This document shows, one piece after another, positions 8,259 to 16,547 of a stretch of DNA of 64,000 bases. The stretch comes from Anaerolineales bacterium (lineage in GTDB: Bacteria; Chloroflexota; Anaerolineae; 4572-78; J111): contig JABTUW010000004.1 of NCBI GenBank assembly GCA_015075185.1, positions 248,001 to 312,000 of the forward strand. The letters run 5' to 3'. The notes beneath the pieces are model-generated. The model was not told the origin of the DNA. It saw nothing but the letters and a program-made list of their open reading frames with translations, and made no database searches. Position 1 is the stretch's first letter. Each line of letters opens with the position of its first letter. The position numbers and the translations under genes were made by a program.

Positions 8259-9266
8259 ATGGAAAATAGGGAGATAGAACAGGGGTTCCGGCGCGATAGA
8301 GCCATAACGGATGGGGCTGCGGGACTAATTACGCGAGTCGAAGAACTGGCCTACGAGTTAAAAATTGAAGAGGTTATGACTCGTGATGTTAAGATGGTGA
8401 CGCCCACGACAATGATGGAGGAAGTGCTGGACCTGTTTCGGGAGGCACGTATCTCCGGTGCGCCGGTAGTCGCAGAAGGAGAACTGGTTGGAATTATCAG
8501 CATAGAGGATTTGATTCGGGCCTTGCGGGATCTGGGCCGGGGCGAACTGAAAGCAACAGTGGATCGCTACATGAGCACGAAAATAGTTACGATTCGTTCA
8601 TTTGATCCGATTGTCGAAGCTTTGAAACTATTTGCCCAAACAAGATTTGGCCGGTTGGTTGTGGTTAATGAAGCCGGCCAATTAGTTGGGATCATCACCA
8701 AAGGCGATGTGACGAGAGGCTTGCTAGGCGCGCTCCAGTACGATTACCAGGCCGAAGAAGTCCGCCGCTATCGGGCCAGCCACTTATTTGAGGATATCAT
8801 TTCGGATCGAACCAGTTTAATTTTGCGTTATCAAATTAGACCCAGGGATTTTACGCATGGTGGCACAGCTTCCAGCCATATCAAACGTGCTTTGCTCCGC
8901 CTCGGCGCTAATCCACAAATTGCCCGGCGCTGCGGCATTGCCATATACGAAGCCGAAATGAATTTAATTATCCACGCCACTAATGGAGGTGAAGTACGCA
9001 TAGAAATTGAACCCTACCAAATTTTGATGGAAACGGTTGATACTGGGCCGGGTATAGCGGATACTGAGTTAGCCATGAAACCTGGCTTCTCGACTGCTCC
9101 GCCGGAAATCCGGGAATTAGGTTTTGGGGCCGGAATGGGTTTGAAGAATATCCAGCGGTGTGTCAATGAGTTGGTGTTGGAGTCGAAACTAGGTCAGGGC
9201 ACCCGATTGCAAATGAAGATCAATCTCCAGCCTGAGGAAACCTTTAGTGAGGGAGGCCAAACCTAA
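8259..9266 (+). CDS. CBS-domain pair fused to a HATPase (anti-sigma-like) domain
   Basis: A 335-residue putative regulatory protein. Residues about 38-95 (VMTRDVKMVTPTTMMEEVLD, then GAPVVAEGELVGIISIEDLI) and 103-160 (YMSTKIVTIRSFDPIVEALK, then LVVVNEAGQLVGIITKGDVT) are two CBS domains, which usually bind adenosyl ligands and sense energy charge. The C-terminal half (about 185-325) is a GHKL ATPase with ETVDTGPGI (a G1-like box) and GFGAGMGLKNIQ (a G2-like box). The same architecture is known beside electron-bifurcating hydrogenase genes in Clostridia and Thermotogae. No partner kinase or sigma factor is seen here. It could link cellular AMP/ATP to hydrogenase gene expression or activity. Confidence 0.78.
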   Translation: MENREIEQGFRRDRAITDGAAGLITRVEELAYELKIEEVMTRDVKMVTPTTMMEEVLDLFREARISGAPVVAEGELVGIISIEDLIRALRDLGRGELKATVDRYMSTKIVTIRSFDPIVEALKLFAQTRFGRLVVVNEAGQLVGIITKGDVTRGLLGALQYDYQAEEVRRYRASHLFEDIISDRTSLILRYQIRPRDFTHGGTASSHIKRALLRLGANPQIARRCGIAIYEAEMNLIIHATNGGEVRIEIEPYQILMETVDTGPGIADTELAMKPGFSTAPPEIRELGFGAGMGLKNIQRCVNELVLESKLGQGTRLQMKINLQPEETFSEGGQT

Positions 9267-9301
9267 CCTGGTAGTTTTATTTACAAAGAGGTAAAACAGC
9301 T

Positions 9302-9658
9302 ATGACTCTGCAAGAAATTATTGACAAGCTAAATCTAACAGTCTTGACCGAAGCCAAAGATTTTAGTCAGATTACTCCTACCAGCGGCTATGCGGCGGAT
9401 TTATTGAGTTGTGTTATGGCTGGCGCTCAGCGGAGAGCGGTTTGGGTAACATTGCAGGCGCATTTGAATATTGTGGCGGTAGCTGCCTTGCTGGATTTAA
9501 GCGCCATTATCATCACCGAAGGAGCCAAACCCGAAGCAGAGACGGTAGCCAAAGCTAATCAAGAATCGGTTATCCTCCTCAGTAGCGATAAACCTACCTA
9601 TTATGTGGTGGGCAAGTTGTGGGAGCTGGGGCTAAAAAATGGGAGCAGTAGTCAGTAA
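9302..9658 (+). CDS. Second DRTGG-domain-like protein
   Basis: A 118-residue protein beginning TLQEIIDKLNLTVLTEAKDF, typical of the small DRTGG or serine-kinase-associated domain found in hydrogenase operons. Residues 30-55 contain YAADLLSCVMAGAQ, and residues 65-100 contain an alternating strand-helix pattern (LSAIIITEGAKPEAETVAKA, then VILLSSDKPTYYVVGKL). It sits 35 bases after the CBS-HATPase gene with a good GAGG ribosome-binding site. It has only low similarity to the copy at 7764 and probably has a distinct ligand or partner. Function unknown. Confidence 0.68.
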   Translation: MTLQEIIDKLNLTVLTEAKDFSQITPTSGYAADLLSCVMAGAQRRAVWVTLQAHLNIVAVAALLDLSAIIITEGAKPEAETVAKANQESVILLSSDKPTYYVVGKLWELGLKNGSSSQ

Positions 9659-9717
9659 ACCGGGAAAGACGGCACTCCGTTTACTGTCTACTATATTATC
9701 TTGCCACTTGGAATCGT

Positions 9718-10488
9718 GTGGAAGCGGTAGCGAGGACGCTAAAAACTTATATTGCTGATTTCCATGTTCATACGGTGGTCTCGCCCTGCGCCGAGGTAGA
9801 GATGATCCCCCCGCTCATCGTCGCAGAAGCTTTGACCAGGGGGATTAATTTGATTGCGATCACCGATCACAACTCCAGCGCCAATGTGAGCGCTGTCCAG
9901 CAGGCGGCCAAAGATACAGATTTAACAGTTTTACCTGGAATGGAGCTGCAAACGCGTGAGGAAGTTCATCTGCTTTGTCTCTTCGACACATTGGACCAAT
10001 TAGAAGCCTGGCAGACTTTTGTGACCGCTCATCTGCCGCCTTTACAAAATAATATTGAATATTTTGGCGAGCAATTTGTCGTAGATGCAACCGGCGAGTT
10101 CATTCGCCGGGAAACGCAACTCCTGTTAACCTCAGCCGACATCTCCCTGGAAGAGGCGGTAGCAGAGGTGTTAAAAATGGATGGACTGCCCATTCCCGCT
10201 CATGTTAACCGCCCCGCTTTCAGCTTAATCGCCAATTTGGGATTTGTCCCCCTTGGCGTCCCCTTCGCCGCCCTTGAAATATCCCGCCACCTTACCCCGG
10301 CACAAGCCTGTGAGAAGTTTCCTCAACTCCAACGCTTTCCTCTCATTCAAAATGGGGATGCCCATCGTCTTAATGAATTTTTGGGCGCAAATGTATGCCG
10401 CCTGGCTGCTCCTACCCTGGCTGAACTTCGGTTGGCCCTAAGACAAGAGCAGGAGCGATCGCTGGTAATTCGTTCTGCAATATGCTAA
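9718..10488 (+). CDS. PHP-domain metal-dependent phosphoesterase
   Basis: A 256-residue protein with the polymerase-and-histidinol-phosphatase fold. Metal ligands are visible as DFHVHT (residues 14-19), ITDHNS (about 46-51), a histidine in PIPAHVNR (about 160), and QNGDAHRL near the C-terminus. The start is a GTG. It closes the hox/accessory operon; the next gene lies behind a 149-base promoter region. PHP proteins of this subgroup are constant companions of HydABC-type hydrogenases. Their substrate is unknown, and a nucleotide or nucleic-acid phosphoester is possible. Confidence 0.8.
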   Translation: MEAVARTLKTYIADFHVHTVVSPCAEVEMIPPLIVAEALTRGINLIAITDHNSSANVSAVQQAAKDTDLTVLPGMELQTREEVHLLCLFDTLDQLEAWQTFVTAHLPPLQNNIEYFGEQFVVDATGEFIRRETQLLLTSADISLEEAVAEVLKMDGLPIPAHVNRPAFSLIANLGFVPLGVPFAALEISRHLTPAQACEKFPQLQRFPLIQNGDAHRLNEFLGANVCRLAAPTLAELRLALRQEQERSLVIRSAIC

Positions 10489-10532
10489 ACCCTGAGGGAC
10501 TTTAGGGTTTTGAATATAAGCTGACAATTATC

Positions 10533-10622
10533 TTGACTTTACATGACAAATGTCACGTGACAGGCTCTACTTTGTTGTGATAAACTTCACAATAGACTTT
10601 CTAGCAATTATTATAACTTTTC
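10533..10622 (+). promoter_or_regulatory. Promoter with tandem CRP/FNR-type sites for the second hydrogenase/formate operon
   Basis: Within the 149-base gap two dyads lie in tandem. At 10575-10592 the site TTGTGA-TAAACT-TCACAA is a perfect CRP/FNR-type palindrome. At 10543-10556 is ATGA-CAAATG-TCAC, overlapping the perfect 12-bp palindrome TGTCACGTGACA (10551-10562). A -10 box TATTAT (10609-10614) or TATAAC (10612-10617) lies downstream and puts the perfect site about 38-41 bases before the likely start, as for class II activation. GGAG at 10628-10631 then serves hydC. This is sequence-based; the regulator is not in the window. Confidence 0.65.
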
Positions 10623-10637
10623 CTATTGGAGCTGCTA

Positions 10638-11141
10638 ATGATCAAGGTTCTTGAAAACATTGCCAATACAGATCCATTAATGATCTCCGAACAGCGAGCC
10701 ATTATTGATCGGGTTCTGGCCGAGAATAAAAATCTACCCGGCGCAACAATGGTGGTGCTGAATGAACTCCAAAGCCAGATTGGATTTATTTCCGTACCTA
10801 TGCAGGGTTACGTGGCCCAGAAATTACGGGTCCCCATGAGTGAGATCAATGGGGTTGTTTCGTTTTACTCATTCTTTACCACCACTCCTAGGGGTAAGCA
10901 TACTGTCAAGTTCTGTCTGGGCACCGCTTGCTATGTAGGCGGAGCGCCTGGATTGATCGAAAAAACCAAGCAGATTATTGGAGTTGATCCTGGCGAAACG
11001 ACTGAGGATGGCTCAATAACGGTGGAAGTGTGTCGTTGTATCGGGGCCTGCAGCCAAGCTCCTACCATGGTTATTGATAAGGATATGTACGGCCGCATGC
11101 ACCCTAACAAATTGCCGCAAATTCTAAATAAGTACCAATGA
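10638..11141 (+). CDS. HydC/NuoE-like [2Fe-2S] subunit
   Basis: A 167-residue thioredoxin-like [2Fe-2S] protein of the HydC/NuoE family. Ligands are C93-x4-C98 (CLGTAC) and C134-x3-C138 (CIGAC). The ATG at 10638, six bases after GGAG, is preferred over an in-frame TTG at 10626 that lies within the ribosome-binding site. The gene order HydC, HATPase protein, thioredoxin-like ferredoxin, HydB matches the electron-bifurcating HydABC arrangement of Clostridia and Thermotogae. It is expected to form part of the flavin-containing electron-transfer core with the large NuoF fusion downstream. Confidence 0.88.
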   Translation: MIKVLENIANTDPLMISEQRAIIDRVLAENKNLPGATMVVLNELQSQIGFISVPMQGYVAQKLRVPMSEINGVVSFYSFFTTTPRGKHTVKFCLGTACYVGGAPGLIEKTKQIIGVDPGETTEDGSITVEVCRCIGACSQAPTMVIDKDMYGRMHPNKLPQILNKYQ

Positions 11142-11158
11142 CAAGCAGGTAATGTAGA

Positions 11159-11785
11159 TTGAGAGAAGTAGCTCTGCATCTCCTGGATATAGCCGAAAAT
11201 GGGGTGACGGCTGGGGCAAGCCTAATCGAAATCACTGTCGAAGAGGACTTGCTAAATGATCGCCTCAAGATAACTGTTGAGGACAATGGGCAGGGGATGG
11301 ATGAACAACTGCTGGCTCGGATCACCGACCCGTTTGTAACCAGTCGAACGACCCGCAAGGTTGGTTTAGGTCTACCTCTTCTTAAAGCGGCAGCCGAAGC
11401 GTGCCAAGGCCATTTATTTATTACCTCTAAGCCAGGCCAGGGCACACATTTAGAGGTTGAGTTTCAACGAAGCCATATTGACCGCATGCCTCTCGGCGAC
11501 CTGGTGGGGACTTGGTTGATCCTCATTGTCGGTTTTCCAAAAGTACACTGGTTGTTTCATTACCGGGCCAAAACTCAAGCAGGTCAGGCCGAGGTACAGT
11601 TTACTTTTGACGATGAACCTATAAAACGAGAGTTGGAAGAAGTACCATTAACTGAGTCTTCTGTTTTAGCCTTCATTAGAGAATTGTTGGAGGAAGGTAT
11701 CAGGAGGGTACAACAGGCCATCGCTCAAAACGAAGTAAATTCTTTAATCTTACCAACTGATGATCTGGAGGAGGTAACGCAATGA
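11159..11785 (+). CDS. HATPase-domain protein (anti-sigma/histidine-kinase-like ATP-binding)
   Basis: A 208-residue protein with a GHKL ATP-binding fold in its first 110 residues: an N-box-like LLDIAENGVTAGA, G1 VEDNGQGMD, and G2 VGLGLPLLK. It has no phosphoacceptor histidine domain and no membrane segment. The rest is a unique C-terminal domain ending in an acidic tail. The gene starts with TTG 17 bases after hydC and overlaps the next gene by four bases (ATGA). Such a lone HATPase protein is a fixed member of HydABC-type operons. Its role in assembly or regulation is not established. Confidence 0.75.
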   Translation: MREVALHLLDIAENGVTAGASLIEITVEEDLLNDRLKITVEDNGQGMDEQLLARITDPFVTSRTTRKVGLGLPLLKAAAEACQGHLFITSKPGQGTHLEVEFQRSHIDRMPLGDLVGTWLILIVGFPKVHWLFHYRAKTQAGQAEVQFTFDDEPIKRELEEVPLTESSVLAFIRELLEEGIRRVQQAIAQNEVNSLILPTDDLEEVTQ

Positions 11786-12150
11786 CTCAAGTCAAGTCAC
11801 TTGAAGAACTGAAGCGGTTAAAAGAAGCGGCGCTGGAAAAGCGTAAGGCCAAAGTTACTACCGGACAGGCTCATATTGTTGTCGGTATGGGGACCTGCGG
11901 GATCGCCGCCGGGGCCAGAGAGACAATGAAAGCCATCCTTGATTTTATCGAGGAGGAAAAATTGAGTGATGTCATAGTTACCCAAACGGGCTGCATTGGG
12001 CTGTGCGAATGGGAGCCTATTGTTGAGGTGACAAGCGGGGGTAGTCCCAAAGTTATCTATGGCAAAGTCTCAGCGGAGAAAGCCAGACAGATCATGAAGG
12101 AACATGTCATCGCCGGCATGGCTGTCTCTGAATTTGTAATTCCGGCTTAA
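11782..12150 (+). CDS. Thioredoxin-like [2Fe-2S] ferredoxin-domain protein
   Basis: A 122-residue protein. A basic, helical N-terminus (LEELKRLKEAALEKRKAK) is followed by the thioredoxin-like ferredoxin fold with MGTCGIAAGARE and TGCIGLC. Only three obvious Cys ligands are visible; the position that carries the first Cys in many relatives is Gly here (VVGMGTC), so the cluster may be altered or have a different fourth ligand. The gene is translationally coupled to the HATPase gene and lies 30 bases before the NuoF fusion, the place it occupies in HydABC-type operons. It is probably an electron carrier within the complex. Confidence 0.8.
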   Translation: MTQVKSLEELKRLKEAALEKRKAKVTTGQAHIVVGMGTCGIAAGARETMKAILDFIEEEKLSDVIVTQTGCIGLCEWEPIVEVTSGGSPKVIYGKVSAEKARQIMKEHVIAGMAVSEFVIPA

Positions 12151-12180
12151 ACAAAGATATCCAACAACAAGGGACATGCG

Positions 12181-15100
12181 ATGAAGTATTACCGATCTCA
12201 TATATTGGTTTGCGTTGACCCCGAGTGTCTGGCCAAAGGTGCCCATGCCATCCGCCATGCTCTGGAAAAGGAATTGACAGCTCACGGATTGAATGAGGAA
12301 ATTCAGGTTCTTGAAACCTCGCGCCTCGGCGGGTGCGCCAGCGGCCCGGAGATCATGGTCTATCCCGACGAGGTTCATTATTCCGGGTTAACTGTTGACG
12401 ATATTCCCCATCTGGTAAAAGAGCATTTTCTAAAAGGGCGTGTTGTTGACAAACTATTTGCGCCACTGCAAGAACAACTTGACGAGGAATTAGGGCCGCC
12501 TAAACCTAAAGAGGTGCGGGTGGTTCTGCGCAATTGCGGCCAGATTGACCCGGAGAACATCGAGGATTACATCGCCGAAGATGGCTACCAGGCCTTGGGT
12601 AAAGCCTTGAGCGACCTGACCCCGGAGCAGGTTATCGAGGAGATTTTGGCCTCTGGTTTAAGGGGTCGAGGGGGCGCGGGTTTCCCAACCGGCAAAAAAT
12701 GGCAATTTTGCCGGAATGCTCCAGGCACTTCTAAGTACCTCATCTGTAACGCCGACGAAGGAGACCCTGGGGCCTTCATGAATCGGCGGGTGCTCGAAGG
12801 GGATCCTCATTCGGTAATTGAGGGCATGATTATTGCCGCTTATGCCATCGGAGCCAGTCAAGGTTATATCTACTGTCGGGCAGAATATCCGGTAGCCGTG
12901 CGGACGTTGAATATTGCCATCAAGCAAGCTCGAGCCTTTGGCTTGCTGGGGGAGAATATTCTGGGCAGCGGTTTTTCCTTTGACCTGGAAGTGCGGATGG
13001 GGGCGGGAGCATTTGTCTGCGGCGAGGAAACTGCCTTAATGGCTTCAATTGAGGGTAAACGGGGTGAGCCGCGTCCGCGTCCGCCCTTCCCGGCCGTGCA
13101 GGGCTTATGGGGCAAGCCGACTAACATTAATAACGTTGAGACTTACGCCAATGTGCCGCAGATTATTTTACGCGGGCCGGCATGGTTTGCCAGCATGGGC
13201 ACCGAGAAAAGCAAGGGTACCAAAACTTTTGCCATTGCCGGGGATGTGAAATACAGCGGCCTGATTGAGGTGCCGCTTGGTATTACGCTGCGCGAGGTCA
13301 TTTATGATGTTGGTGGGGGAATTAAAGACGATAAACGTTTCAAGGCGGTGCAAACCGGCGGCCCGATGGGGGGCTGTCTCCCGGTCGAATATCTAAACAT
13401 GGCGGTGGATTACGAGTCGCTAACGGCAGCCGGCTCCATCATGGGGTCAGGTGGCATGATTGTGATGGATGAAGACACCTGCATGGTAGATATTGCCCGC
13501 TTCTTTATGGAATTTACCCAGGATGAGAGTTGTGGCAAGTGTACGCCCTGCCGGGTTGGCACCAAGCGCATCCTGGAAATCCTGGAACGTATCTGCGCTG
13601 GCCAGGGCAAAGATGGCGATATTGAAACATTGGAGATGCTCTGTCGCCAAATTAAGAGTACCAGCCTATGCGGTCTGGGGCAGGGCGCACCCAATCCTGT
13701 TGAAAGTACCTTAAAACATTTTCGGGCTGAATATGAAGCGCACATTTATGAAAAGCGCTGTCCGGCCGGGGTTTGCCAAACGCTGGTGCGAGCGCCCTGT
13801 GTTAATGAATGTCCGGCCGGAGTAGATAGTCCGGCTTATCTGGCTTTGGTTACCCAGGGACGCTATATGGAAGGTCTGGCGATCCATCGGGAGGCCAACC
13901 CCTTTGCCCTGGTCTGTGGGCGAGTCTGCCCCGCTTTCTGTGAGCACAAATGTCGTCGAGGACGGGTTGATCAACCCATCGCCATTCGGCTGGTCAAGCG
14001 GTTTATGGCCGACCGGTTTTATGCCGAGGAATGGACGCCAACGCGGTTGGCGCCTCCCACGGATAAAAAGATAGCCGTGGTCGGGGCCGGGCCAGCCGGT
14101 CTGACTGCTGCGCTGGACCTCAGCCGGCAGGGTTATACCGTCACCATTTTTGAGAAAATGCTTCAGCCCGGCGGTATGATGACTTATGGCATTCCCTCCT
14201 ACCGTCTGCCGCGCGAACCCCTCTTTGCCGAGATTAATCACATTCGTCGAGCGGGGGTAGACATCCGCTGTAACCAGGAATTAGGACGTGATTTTACCCT
14301 CGAGACGCTCAAAGAAGATGGTTATGCGGCAACCATTCTGGCTTTGGGGGCGCACAAAAGTCAGCGCCTGGCGATTCCGGGCGAGGATAAAATGGGGGTC
14401 TATCACGGCGTCAAGTTCCTGCGGGATATTGCCATGAATAGGTCGCCCAATGTGGACGGCCAGCGGGTGGTGATCATCGGCGGGGGTGATGTGGCTATCG
14501 ACTCGGCCCGCTCAGCGTGGCGGTTGGGAGCCGCAGAAGTGCATGTGGTTTACCGACGTGAAGAGGCGGACATGCCCGCCCACCGTGAGGAAATCGAGGC
14601 AGCCAAAGAAGAAGGTGTCCAATTCCATTTCCTAACCAACCCCATGGCTGTTCTGGGCTATGCTACGGTGACCGGCATCCGGCTGCAACGCCAAACTTTG
14701 GGTGAGTTTGATAGTAGCGGCCGGCGGCGGCCCAAGCTCATTGCCCGCTCCGAATTCGACCTGGCTTGTGATATTATCATTCCGGCCATTGGCCAAACAA
14801 CCGATTTCGACTGGATGCAGGACAACAGCATCGAGACGGTGCGCGTTTCTACTTTTAAAGTTGGTCAAGCTCTGGAGACGACCCTGCCCGGTGTCTTTGC
14901 TGCGGGTGATGCGGTATTAGGGCCGGCGTCGGTTATCCATGCTGTGGCGCAGGGCCATAAGGTTGCTCTGGCGGTAGAGCAGTGGTTAACGACCAGCAAA
15001 CTGGAGCGAATCGTGTACAAACCCAGGCGGCACGATATTCCGTTGTATGTCAACATGGCAAATTACGCTCAGTCTCTTCGCCCGGTGCCGCGGGCACTGC

Positions 15101-15249
15101 CTTCAGAGTGGCGTAGCTGGAGCGGTTTCACCGAAATCGAGATGGGCTTTGACGAGACAATGGCTCAAGAAGAAGCTAAGCGCTGCCTGCGGTGTGATTT
15201 AGAGTGGCTAGAACGCATTGGCGAGCCAATCCCACAGCCGGAAAAGTAG
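12181..15249 (+). CDS. HydB/NuoF - GltD/NfnB-type fusion, flavin NAD(P)H oxidoreductase
   Basis: A 1022-residue fusion of two electron-transfer modules. Residues 1-110 form a thioredoxin-like domain with C11, C16 and only one Cys (C52) of the second ligand pair. Residues 115-525 are NuoF/HydB: FMN/NAD loop GRGGAGFPTG (162-171) and [4Fe-4S] ligands C451, C454, C457 and C497. From about 527 a GltD/NfnB-like module begins, with CPAGVC (C527, C532), CVNEC (C540, C544) and C579, C583, C587, C591. Then come the FAD loop GAGPAG (635-640) and a second dinucleotide loop GGGDVA (767-772) followed by VVYRR, which in GltD relatives contacts NADPH. The fusion could couple NAD(H), NADP(H) and ferredoxin pools to hydrogenase or formate dehydrogenase. 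Bifurcation is inference. Confidence 0.9.
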   Translation: MKYYRSHILVCVDPECLAKGAHAIRHALEKELTAHGLNEEIQVLETSRLGGCASGPEIMVYPDEVHYSGLTVDDIPHLVKEHFLKGRVVDKLFAPLQEQLDEELGPPKPKEVRVVLRNCGQIDPENIEDYIAEDGYQALGKALSDLTPEQVIEEILASGLRGRGGAGFPTGKKWQFCRNAPGTSKYLICNADEGDPGAFMNRRVLEGDPHSVIEGMIIAAYAIGASQGYIYCRAEYPVAVRTLNIAIKQARAFGLLGENILGSGFSFDLEVRMGAGAFVCGEETALMASIEGKRGEPRPRPPFPAVQGLWGKPTNINNVETYANVPQIILRGPAWFASMGTEKSKGTKTFAIAGDVKYSGLIEVPLGITLREVIYDVGGGIKDDKRFKAVQTGGPMGGCLPVEYLNMAVDYESLTAAGSIMGSGGMIVMDEDTCMVDIARFFMEFTQDESCGKCTPCRVGTKRILEILERICAGQGKDGDIETLEMLCRQIKSTSLCGLGQGAPNPVESTLKHFRAEYEAHIYEKRCPAGVCQTLVRAPCVNECPAGVDSPAYLALVTQGRYMEGLAIHREANPFALVCGRVCPAFCEHKCRRGRVDQPIAIRLVKRFMADRFYAEEWTPTRLAPPTDKKIAVVGAGPAGLTAALDLSRQGYTVTIFEKMLQPGGMMTYGIPSYRLPREPLFAEINHIRRAGVDIRCNQELGRDFTLETLKEDGYAATILALGAHKSQRLAIPGEDKMGVYHGVKFLRDIAMNRSPNVDGQRVVIIGGGDVAIDSARSAWRLGAAEVHVVYRREEADMPAHREEIEAAKEEGVQFHFLTNPMAVLGYATVTGIRLQRQTLGEFDSSGRRRPKLIARSEFDLACDIIIPAIGQTTDFDWMQDNSIETVRVSTFKVGQALETTLPGVFAAGDAVLGPASVIHAVAQGHKVALAVEQWLTTSKLERIVYKPRRHDIPLYVNMANYAQSLRPVPRALPSEWRSWSGFTEIEMGFDETMAQEEAKRCLRCDLEWLERIGEPIPQPEK

Positions 15250-15270
15250 TGGTTTAGGAATTCACGTGAC

Positions 15271-15325
15271 AATCTCGTTCCCAAACCCTGAGCGAAGTCG
15301 AAGGATCAGTTTTGGGAACGAGATT
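15271..15325. repeat. Palindromic repeat with 15-bp perfect arms
   Basis: AATCTCGTTCCCAAA (15271-15285) and its exact complement (15311-15325) enclose 25 bases containing CCTGAGCGAAGTCGAAGG. A related palindrome with the same kind of core (CCTGAG then TCGAAGG) occurs at 51053-51101. It may act as a terminator-like barrier after the NuoF fusion gene, but without a T-run it looks more like a dispersed intergenic repeat. Confidence 0.6.
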
Positions 15326-15345
15326 CAGTAAATTATTTGACGAGC

Positions 15346-16008
15346 ATGAAATTACCTTTTACCGTTGAACAGTTTTTCGAAATATTCGCCCAGTATAACC
15401 GGGATGTTTGGCCCATGCAGATGGTGATTTACGTCATGGCCATCGCAGCCCTGGTTTTGGCCCTCAGAGAAACCAAATCTTCAAACCGGGTGATCAGTAC
15501 AATTTTAGCTTTTTTATGGTTGTGGATTGGACTGGTTTATCATTTGGGCTATTTCAGCACAATTAATGGTGCCGCATACGTCTTTGGGGGATTATTCATC
15601 ATCCAGGCCGGCCTGTTCTTGGTCGCCGGTACACTGAAGCAAAAGTTGTGGTTCCGATTCCACCCCAATAGCTATGCCATTATCGGCGCGCTGTTCATTC
15701 TTTATGGCCTGGTAATCTACCCTGTGCTGGGCTACGCTTTAGGGCATCGCTATCCTTACACCCCAACGTTTGGTTTGCCGTGCCCGACCACTATTTTTAC
15801 CTTTGGCTTGTTATTATGGACCGATAAGAAGATTCCTAAGTATTTGCTTATTATTCCGGTTCTCTGGTCAATCCTCGGCTTATCTGCTGCCTTGCAACTG
15901 GGTGTTTGGGAAGATGTGATGCTTTTGATAACGGGAGTGACCACACCGATTATGATCTACTATCGGGATATGCGGGAAGGCGAGCTAGTGCATCGGCCCG
16001 GCTTTTAA
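15346..16008 (+). CDS. DUF6064-like integral membrane protein
   Basis: A 220-residue protein with about seven predicted membrane helices (for example VIYVMAIAALVLAL, VISTILAFLWLWIGLVYHL, YAIIGALFILYGLVIY and TIFTFGLLLW). The N-terminus LPFTVEQFFEIFAQYNRDVWP resembles the DUF6064 family. No catalytic motif is recognisable. The ATG at 15346 is preferred to a TTG three codons earlier. It lies between the NuoF-GltD fusion and the second NuoE gene, flanked by a palindromic repeat upstream and an AAGGAGG ribosome-binding site of the next gene. It may be a passenger in the hydrogenase/formate locus rather than a functional part of it. Confidence 0.7.
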   Translation: MKLPFTVEQFFEIFAQYNRDVWPMQMVIYVMAIAALVLALRETKSSNRVISTILAFLWLWIGLVYHLGYFSTINGAAYVFGGLFIIQAGLFLVAGTLKQKLWFRFHPNSYAIIGALFILYGLVIYPVLGYALGHRYPYTPTFGLPCPTTIFTFGLLLWTDKKIPKYLLIIPVLWSILGLSAALQLGVWEDVMLLITGVTTPIMIYYRDMREGELVHRPGF

Positions 16009-16053
16009 CGACCCGGCTCAAATACGTCGAAACTTCTTACAAGGAGGTAAGAT

Positions 16054-16545
16054 ATGACAGTTGAGGTTAACAAAAATCGGTCGAATATCTCTTCCATCGT
16101 TCAAGCGGCCATTGCTCATCATGGTGCCACGCACGAAGCCTTAATCCCCATTCTGAGCGAAGTTAATGAAAGGTTGGGCTATTTGCCGGTTGACGCTATG
16201 ACCAAGATCAGCCAGGCTTTGCATTTGTCCGGTAGCCAACTTATGAATGTTGCCAGCTTCTACCGCATGCTGTCTACCAGGCCACGGGGTAAGCACGTCA
16301 TCCAGTTTTGTGAAAGTGCGCCCTGCCACGTGATGGGAGGACGCCAGGTTTGGCACGCTCTGCAGGAGGAGTTAGGTCTTGAACCAGGCGAAACCAGCGC
16401 CGATGGACAATGGACCTTGTTGGCGGTCAGTTGTCCGGGTATCTGTGGCGTGGGTCCGGTGCTTATGATTGACGACGACGTGTACGGCAATATTACCCCC
16501 GGACGACTGCGCGAAATCCTGGCGCAGTACCGGAGCAGGAGTTAA
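16054..16545 (+). CDS. NuoE-like [2Fe-2S] subunit of the formate dehydrogenase complex
   Basis: A 163-residue NuoE/FdhC-type (24-kDa) subunit. Ligand pairs are CESAPC (C-x4-C) and CPGIC (C-x3-C), in a VLMIDDDVYG context typical of the family. A strong AAGGAGG ribosome-binding site lies about eight bases before ATG 16054. The next gene starts two bases after the stop. Position directly before a NuoF-like gene and the formate dehydrogenase alpha gene indicates that it is the small diaphorase subunit of a soluble NAD-dependent formate dehydrogenase rather than of a hydrogenase, although sharing between complexes is possible. Confidence 0.85.
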   Translation: MTVEVNKNRSNISSIVQAAIAHHGATHEALIPILSEVNERLGYLPVDAMTKISQALHLSGSQLMNVASFYRMLSTRPRGKHVIQFCESAPCHVMGGRQVWHALQEELGLEPGETSADGQWTLLAVSCPGICGVGPVLMIDDDVYGNITPGRLREILAQYRSRS

Positions 16546-16547
16546 CC

